From: Bombus terrestris
Taxonomy: Eukaryota > Arthropoda > Insecta > Hymenoptera > Apidae
Direction of reading: 5' to 3'
DNA length: 64,000 nucleotides
NCBI RefSeq assembly: GCF_910591885.1
Contig: NW_025963609.1
Coordinates: 1 to 64,000 of the forward strand
Part shown: piece by piece, positions 57,020 to 64,000 of the stretch
Layout: the number at the start of each line of letters is the position of its first letter
Numbering within the stretch: position 1 is the first letter of the stretch
Made by a program: the position numbers and the translations under genes
The notes under the pieces: generated by a model
What the model saw: only the letters and a program-made list of their open reading frames with translations
What the model was told of the DNA's origin: nothing
Database searches by the model: none

Positions 57020-58529
57020 CACCGTTGGACATCGTTGGACACCGTGGGACATCGTGGGACAACGTTGGACAACGTGGGACAACCTGGGACAACGTGGGAC
57101 AACGTGGGAAACCATGGAACAACGTGGGACAACGTGGGACATCGTGGGACAACGTGGGACAACGTGGGACAACGTGGGACATCGTGGGACAACGTGGGAC
57201 ATCGTGGGACAACGTGGGACAACGTGGGACAACGTGGGACAACGTGGGACAACGTGGGACACCGTTGGACATCGTTGGACACCGTGGGACACCGTGGGAC
57301 AACGTGGGACAACGTGGGACAACGTGGGACAACGTGGGACAACGTGGGACAACGTGGGACACCGTTGGACATCGTTGGACACCGTGGGACAACGTGGGAC
57401 AACGTGGGACAACGTGGGACACCGTTGGACACCGTTGGACACCGTTGGACACCGTTGGACATCGTTGGACACCGTGGGACAACGTGGGACAACGTGGGAC
57501 AACGTGGGAAACCATGGAACAACGTGGGACAACGTGGGACACCGTTGGACATCGTTGGACAACGTGGGACAACGTGGGACAACGTGGGACAACGTGGGAC
57601 AACGTGGGACAACGTGGGACAACGTGGGACAACGTGGGACAACGTGGGACACCGTTGGACACCGTGGGACACCGTTGGACACCGTTGGACATCGTTGGAC
57701 ACCGTGGGACAACGTGGGACAACGTGGGACAACGTGGGACAACGTGGGACAACGTGGGACAACGTGGGACAACGTGGGACAACGTGGGACAACGTGGGAC
57801 AACGTGGGACATCGTGGGGCAACGTGGGACAACGTGGGACAACGTGGGACAACGTGGGACACCGTTGGACAACGTGGGACACCGTTGGAGATCGTTGGAC
57901 ACCGTGGGACAACGTGGGACAACGTGGGACAACGTGGGAAACCATGGAACAACGTGGGACAACGTGGGACACCGTTGGACATCGTTGGACAACGTGGGAC
58001 AACGTGGGACAACGTGGGACAACGTGGGACAACGTGGGACAACGTGGGACACCGTTGGACACCGTGGGACACCTTTGGACACCGTTGGACATCGTTGGAC
58101 ACCGTGGGACAACGTGGGACAACGTGGGACAACGTGGGACAACGTGGGACAACGTGGGACAACGTGGGACAACGTGGGACAACGTGGGACAACGTGGGAC
58201 AACGTGGGACAACGTGGGACAACGTGGGACACCGTTGGACACCGTGGGACACCGTTGGACACCGTTGGACATCGTTGGACACCGTGGGACAACGTGGGAC
58301 AACGTGGGACAACGTGGGACAACGTGGGACATCGTGGGACAACGTGGGACAACGTGGGACAACGTGGGACAACGTGGGACATCGTGGGACAACGTGGGAC
58401 AACGTGGGACAACGTGGGACATCGTGGGACAACGTGGGACAACGTGGGACAACGTGGGACAACGTGGGACAACGTGGGACACCGTGGGACACCGTTGGAC
58501 ACCGTTGGACACCGTTGGACATCGTTGGA

Positions 58530-58829
58530 CACCGTGGGACAACGTGGGACAACGTGGGACAACGTGGGAAACCATGGAACAACGTGGGACAACGTGGGAC
58601 ACCGTTGGACATCGTTGGACATCGTTGGACACCGTGGGACAACGTGGGACAACGTGGGACAACGTGGGAAACCATGGAACAACGTGGGACAACGTGGGAC
58701 ACCGTTGGACATCGTTGGACATCGTTGGACACCGTGGGACAACGTGGGACAACGTGGGACAACGTGGGAAACCATGGAACAACGTGGGACAACGTGGGAC
58801 ACCGTTGGACATCGTTGGACATCGTTGGA
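58530..58829 (+). repeat. 100-bp higher-order unit in three tandem copies
   Basis: The ten-unit phrase D-A-A-A-F-A-A-B-C-C is repeated three times without visible change, placing F at 58570, 58670 and 58770. It is the clearest small higher-order tandem in the window and looks very young. A fourth copy begins at 58830 and breaks off after D-A-A. Confidence 0.9.
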
Positions 58830-60049
58830 CACCGTGGGACAACGTGGGACAACGTGGGACACCGTTGGACATCGTTGGACACCGTGGGACAACGTGGGAC
58901 AACGTGGGACAACGTGGGACAACGTGGGACAACGTGGGACAACGTGGGGCAACGTGGGACAACGTGGGACATCGTGGGACAACGTGGGACAACGTGGGAC
59001 AACGTGGGACAACGTGGGACAACGTGGGACAACGTGGGACAACGTGGGACAACGTGGGACAACGTGGGACACCGTTGGACACCGTGGGACACCGTTGGAC
59101 ACCGTTGGACATCGTTGGACACCGTGGGACAACGTGGGACAACGTGGGACAACGTGGGACAACGTGGGACATCGTGGGACAACGTGGGACAACGTGGGAC
59201 AACGTGGGACAACGTGGGACATCGTGGGACAACGTGGGACAACGTGGGACAACGTGGGACATCGTGGGACAACGTGGGACAACGTGGGACAACGTGGGAC
59301 AACGTGGGACAACGTGGGACACCGTTGGACACCGTTGGACACCGTTGGACACCGTTGGACATCGTTGGACACCGTGGGACAACGTGGGACAACGTGGGAC
59401 AACGTGGGAAACCATGGAACAACGTGGGACAACGTGGGACACCGTTGGACATCGTTGGACATCGTTGGACACCGTGGGACACCGTTGGACACCGTTGGAC
59501 ACCGTTGGACACCGTTGGACATCGTTGGACACCGTGGGACAACGTGGGACAACGTGGGACAACGTGGGAAACCATGGAACAACGTGGGACAACGTGGGAC
59601 ACCGTTGGACATCGTTGGACATCGTTGGACACCGTGGGACAACGTGGGACAACGTGGGACAACGTGGGACACCGTTGGACACCGTGGGACACCTTTGGAC
59701 ACCGTTGGACATCGTTGGACACCGTGGGACAACGTGGGACAACGTGGGACAACGTGGGAAACCATGGGACAACGTGGGACAACGTGGGACACCGTTGGAC
59801 ATCGTTGGACATCGTTGGACACCGTGGGACAACGTGGGACAACGTGGGACAACGTGGGACACCGTTGGACACCGTGGGACACCTTTGGACACCGTTGGAC
59901 ATCGTTGGACACCGTGGGACAACGTGGGACAACGTGGGACAACGTGGGACAACGTGGGACAACGTGGGACAACGTGGGACAACGTGGGACAACGTGGGAC
60001 AACGTGGGACAACGTGGGACAACGTGGGACAACGTGGGACAACGTGGGA

Positions 60050-60489
60050 CACCGTTGGACATCGTTGGACATCGTTGGACATCGTGGGACACCGTTGGAC
60101 ATCGTTGGACATCGTTGGACACCGTTGGACACCGTTGGACAACGTGGGACATCGTGGGACAACGTGGGACAACGTGGGACAACGTGGGACAACGTGGGAC
60201 ACCGTTGGACACCGTGGGACACCGTTGGACACCGTTGGACACCGTTGGACATCGTTGGACATCGTTGGACATCGTGGGACACCGTTGGACATCGTTGGAC
60301 ATCGTTGGACACCGTTGGACATCGTTGGACACCGTTGGACATCGTTGGACATCGTTGGACATCGTGGGACACCGTTGGACATCGTTGGACATCGTTGGAC
60401 ACCGTTGGACATCGTTGGACATCGTTGGACATCGTTGGACACCGTTGGACACCGTTGGACACCGTTGGACATCGTTGGACACCGTGGGA
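60050..60489 (+). repeat. 440-bp B/C-rich block, copy 2 (partner at 50201)
   Basis: Same unit order as 50201-50640, but lying in the shifted register beyond 57019. The one-base shift therefore lies outside the block, and copying has moved whole units across or around it. Confidence 0.82.
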
Positions 60490-61019
60490 CAACGTGGGAC
60501 AACGTGGGATAACGTGGGACAACGTGGGACATCGTGGGACAACGTGGGACAACGTGGGACAACGTGGGACAACGTGGGACACCGTTGGACACCGTGGGAC
60601 ACCGTTGGACACCGTTGGACATCGTTGGACACCGTGGGACAACGTGGGACAACGTGGGACAACGTGGGACAACGTGGGACATCGTGGGACAACGTGGGAC
60701 AACGTGGGACAACGTGGGACAACGTGGGACATCGTGGGACAACGTGGGACAACGTGGGACAACGTGGGACATCGTGGGACAACGTGGGACAACGTGGGAC
60801 AACGTGGGACAACGTGGGACAACGTGGGACACCGTTGGACACCGTTGGACACCGTTGGACACCGTTGGACATCGTTGGACACCGTGGGACAACGTGGGAC
60901 AACGTGGGACAACGTGGGAAACCATGGAACAACGTGGGACAACGTGGGACACCGTTGGACATCGTTGGACATCGTTGGACACCGTGGGACAACGTGGGAC
61001 AACGTGGGACAACGTGGGA

Positions 61020-61319
61020 CAACGTCGGACATCGTGGGACAACGTGGGACAACGTGGGACAACGTGGGACAACGTGGGACATCGTGGGACAACGTGGGAC
61101 AACGTGGGACAACGTGGGACATCGTGGGACAACGTGGGACAACGTGGGACAACGTGGGACAACGTGGGACAACGTCGGACATCGTGGGACAACGTGGGAC
61201 AACGTGGGACAACGTGGGACAACGTGGGACATCGTGGGACAACGTGGGACAACGTGGGACAACGTGGGACATCGTGGGACAACGTGGGACAACGTGGGAC
61301 AACGTGGGACAACGTGGGA
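61020..61319 (+). repeat. 150-bp tandem duplication
   Basis: Two R units (61020 and 61170) each begin the same order R-E-A-A-A-A-E-A-A-A-E followed by A units. The direct repeat of 15 units shows no substitution that I can see between copies. Confidence 0.85.
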
Positions 61320-62439
61320 CAACGTGGGACACCGTTGGACACCGTGGGACACCGTTGGACACCGTTGGACATCGTTGGACACCGTGGGACAACGTGGGAC
61401 ATCGTTGGACACCGTGGGACAACGTGGGACAACGTGGGACAACGTGGGACAACGTGGGACATCGTGGGACAACGTGGGACATCGTGGGACAACGTGGGAC
61501 AACGTGGGACAACGTGGGACAACGTGGGACATCGTGGGACAACGTGGGACACCGTTGGACATCGTTGGACACCGTGGGACAACGTGGGACAACGTGGGAC
61601 AACGTGGGACAACGTGGGACATCGTGGGACAACGTGGGACATCGTGGGACAACGTGGGACAACGTGGGACAACGTGGGACAACGTGGGACATCGTGGGAC
61701 AACGTGGGACAACGTGGGACAACGTGGGACATCGTGGGACAACGTGGGACAACGTGGGACAACGTGGGACAACGTGGGACAACGTGGGACACCGTTGGAC
61801 ACCGTTGGACACCGTTGGACACCGTTGGACATCGTTGGACACCGTGGGACAACGTGGGACAACGTGGGACAACGTGGGAAACCATGGAACAACGTGGGAC
61901 AACGTGGGACACCGTTGGACATCGTTGGACATCGTTGGACACCGTGGGACAACGTGGGACAACGTGGGACAACGTGGGACAACGTCGGACAACGTGGGAC
62001 AACGTGGGACATCGTGGGACAACGTGGGACAACGTGGGACAACGTGGGACAACGTGGGACAACGTGGGACACCGTTGGACACCGTGGGACACCGTTGGAC
62101 ACCGTTGGACATCGTTGGACACCGTGGGACAACGTGGGACAACGTGGGACAACGTGGGACAACGTGGGACACCGTGGGACAACGTGGGACAACGTGGGAC
62201 AACGTGGGACAACGTGGGACATCGTGGGACAACGTGGGACAACGTGGGATAACGTGGGACATCGCGGGACAACGTGGGACAACGTGGGACAACGTGGGAC
62301 AACGTGGGACACCGTTGGACACCGTTGGACACCGTTGGACACCGTGGGACAACGTGGGACAACGTGGGACAACGTGGGACAACGTGGGACAACGTGGGAC
62401 AACGTGGGACATCGTGGGACACCGTTGGACACCGTGGGA

Positions 62440-62629
62440 CAACGTGGGACAACGTGGGACAACGTGGGACAACGTGGGACAACGTGGGACAACGTGGGAC
62501 AACGTGGGACAACGTGGGACAACGTGGGACAACGTGGGACAACGTGGGACAACGTGGGACAACGTGGGACAACGTGGGACAACGTGGGACAACGTGGGAC
62601 AACGTGGGACAACGTGGGACAACGTGGGA
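62440..62629 (+). repeat. Pure run of 19 consensus units
   Basis: Nineteen consecutive A units between D at 62430 and E at 62630, in the third register. Same GGG-N7 spacing as the other long runs. Confidence 0.86.
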
Positions 62630-64000
62630 CATCGTGGGACAACGTGGGACAACGTGGGACAACGTGGGACAACGTGGGACAACGTGGGACACCGTTGGAC
62701 ATCGTTGGACACCGTGGGACAACGTGGGACAACGTGGGACAACGTGGGACACCGTTGGACACCGTTGGACACCGTTGGACATCGTTGGACACCGTTGGAC
62801 ATCGTGGGACAACGTGGGACAACGTGGGACAACGTGGGACAACGTGGGACAACGTGGGACAACGTGGGACAACGTGGGACAACGTGGGACAACGTGGGAC
62901 AACGTGGGACAACGTGGGACAACGTGGGACAACGTGGGACAACGTGGGACATCGTGGGACAACGTGGGACAACGTGGGACAACGTGGGACAACGTGGGAC
63001 AACGTGGGACACCGTTGGACATCGTTGGACACCGTGGGACAACGTGGGACAACGTGGGACAACGTGGGACACCGTTGGACACCGTTGGACACCGTTGGAC
63101 ACCGTTGGACACCGTTGGACATCGCTGGACACCGTGGGACAACGTGGGACAACGTGGGACAACGTGGGAAACCATGGAACAACGTGGGACAACGTGGGAC
63201 ACCGTTGGACATCGTTGGACAATGTGGGACAACGTGGGACAACGTGGGACAACGTGGGACAACGTGGGACAACGTGGGACACCGTTGGACATCGTTGGAC
63301 ACCGTGGGACAACGTGGGACAACGTGGGACAACGTGGGACAACGTGGGACAACGTGGGACAACGTGGGACAACGTGGGACAACGTGGGACAACGTGGGAC
63401 AACGTGGGACAACGTGGGACAACGTGGGACAACGTGGGACATCGTGGGACAACGTGGGACAACGTGGGACAACGTGGGACACCGTTGGACACCGTTGGAC
63501 ACCGTTGGACACCGTTGGACATCGTTGGACACCGTGGGACAACGTGGGACAACGTGGGACAACGTGGGAAACCATGGAACAACGTGGGACAACGTGGGAC
63601 ACCGTTGGACATCGTTGGACATCGTTGGACACCGTGGGACAACGTGGGACAACGTGGGAAAACGTGGGACAACGTGGGACACCGTTGGACATCGCTGGAC
63701 ACCGTTGGACATCGTTGGACACCGTGGGACAACGTGGGACAACGTGGGACAACGTGGGACAACGTGGGACAACGTGGGACAACGTGGGACAACGTGGCAC
63801 AACGTGGGACAACGTGGGACATCGTGGGACAACGTGGGACAACGTGGGACAACGTGGGACAACGTGGGACATCGTTGGACACCGTTGGACACCGTGGGAC
63901 AACGTGGGACAACGTGGGACAACGTGGGACAACGTGGGACAACGTGGGACAACGTGGGACAACGTGGGACAACGTGGGACAACGTGGGACAACGTGGGAC

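Larger units (their letters stand above)
301..63579 (+). repeat. Dispersed F units (aaccatggaa), a marker of the array
   Basis: F occurs roughly ninety to one hundred times by eye, almost always as A-A-F-A-A or A-A-A-F-A-A followed by B-C. Relative to D it differs by C to A at position 1, G to A at position 5 (which removes the CpG) and G to A at position 9. It contains the palindrome CCATGG and the only regularly recurring ATG on this strand, with A at -3 and G at +4. Spacing ranges from 80 bp (39131/39211) to about 1.3 kb. Coordinates give the first and last copies only; the F units are not contiguous. Confidence 0.9.
1..64000 (+). repeat. Decamer satellite array filling the window
   Basis: Every part of the window reads as direct 10-bp units of consensus CAACGTGGGA or close variants, all in one orientation, about 6,400 units with no inserted unique DNA. 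The consensus is 60% GC with four G and two C per unit on this strand. It carries one CpG, one GGG and one ACGTG core. Variation is concentrated at unit positions 3 and 7. Both ends of the window lie inside the array, so its true length and chromosomal position are unknown. A tandem array this long with nested higher-order repeats is characteristic of eukaryotic satellite DNA; the species and any function cannot be told from the sequence. A mis-assembled or collapsed copy number is possible for such a region. Confidence 0.97.
57020..64000 (+). repeat. Third register segment of the decamer array
   Basis: The array continues with the same unit alphabet (A to F, R, Q) and the same phrases, shifted by one base. 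It holds two clear young local amplifications (58530-58829 and 61020-61319), a copy of the 440-bp B/C-rich block at 60050, and two units that start with t (60510 and 62250). The array runs off the end of the window in pure A units. Confidence 0.92.

Noticed and set aside
22941..63992. Minus-strand open frame of 13,683 codons made of PTLSHVVPRC repeats (cysteine- and proline-rich, mucin-like at first sight)
   Set aside because: It is the complement of the same decamer. Overlapping, equally long frames exist in the other reverse frames, and stops occur only where chance units such as ctacgtggga or ggg-t appear.
1..64000. CRISPR array
   Set aside because: There are no spacers; adjacent 10-bp units abut directly and no cas-like gene is present.
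1..64000. Telomeric repeat
   Set aside because: G-rich on one strand with GGG in each unit, but the unit is 10 bp with an internal ACAACGT and does not match known telomere units. There is no chromosome-end feature, and higher-order structure is extensive.
1..64000. Simulated or low-complexity artefact sequence
   Set aside because: Nested duplications with private mutations, slippage-type length differences and marker units inherited in order look like real satellite evolution. Assembly error in copy number remains possible but does not explain these patterns.

Overview
The whole 64 kb window is one uninterrupted satellite built from a 10-bp unit with consensus CAACGTGGGA (about 6,400 units). 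I find no unique sequence, no RNA gene, no mobile element and no believable protein gene. A long, CpG-rich, higher-order-structured tandem array of this kind points to a eukaryotic chromosome (heterochromatic, pericentromeric, subtelomeric or sex/microchromosome satellite). I cannot name the species, and no flanking DNA is present to anchor the array.

Unit alphabet used below, written from the C: A = caacgtggga (the majority), B = caccgttgga, C = catcgttgga, D = caccgtggga, E = catcgtggga, F = aaccatggaa, G = aaacgtggga, H = ccacgtggga, R = caacgtcgga, K = caaagtggga, S = cagcgtggga, Q = catcgctgga. Nearly all variation lies at two sites of the unit: position 3 (a/c/t) and position 7 (g/t). 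The order of units is not random. Phrases such as B-C-D-A-A-A and B-B-B-B-C-D-A-A-A-F-A-A-B-C recur across the window.

Layout. Units keep one strict 10-bp register from 171 to 57019. Only two 9-bp units, at 162-170 and 57011-57019, break it. Longer repeats are layered on the decamer: a 3.49-kb duplication (301-3790 and 6171-9660); a composite block present three times near 13.0-18.3, 30.1-35.5 and 45.4-49.5 kb; pairs at 20.1-21.6/40.2-41.7 kb and 23.2-25.9/42.9-45.5 kb; a 470-bp block present three times (12.3, 25.1, 28.1 kb); a 440-bp block at 50.2 and 60.05 kb; a 1.4-kb pair at 51.3/55.2 kb; and young local amplifications (100 bp x3 at 58.53 kb, 150 bp x2 at 61.02 kb). Paired copies differ by scattered single bases and by whole-unit gains or losses inside runs of A, as expected from unequal exchange or replication slippage.

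Reading frames are open on all six strands/frames for tens of kilobases, but this is arithmetic. Ten is not a multiple of three, the unit makes no stop codon in any frame, and all three frames of a strand therefore spell one decapeptide cycle (TTWDNVGQRG on +, PTLSHVVPRC on -). I annotate no CDS. If the array acts at all, the sequence suggests structure and chromatin roles: G-quadruplex-compatible spacing, one CpG per helical turn, ACGTG cores in every A unit, and strong G skew.
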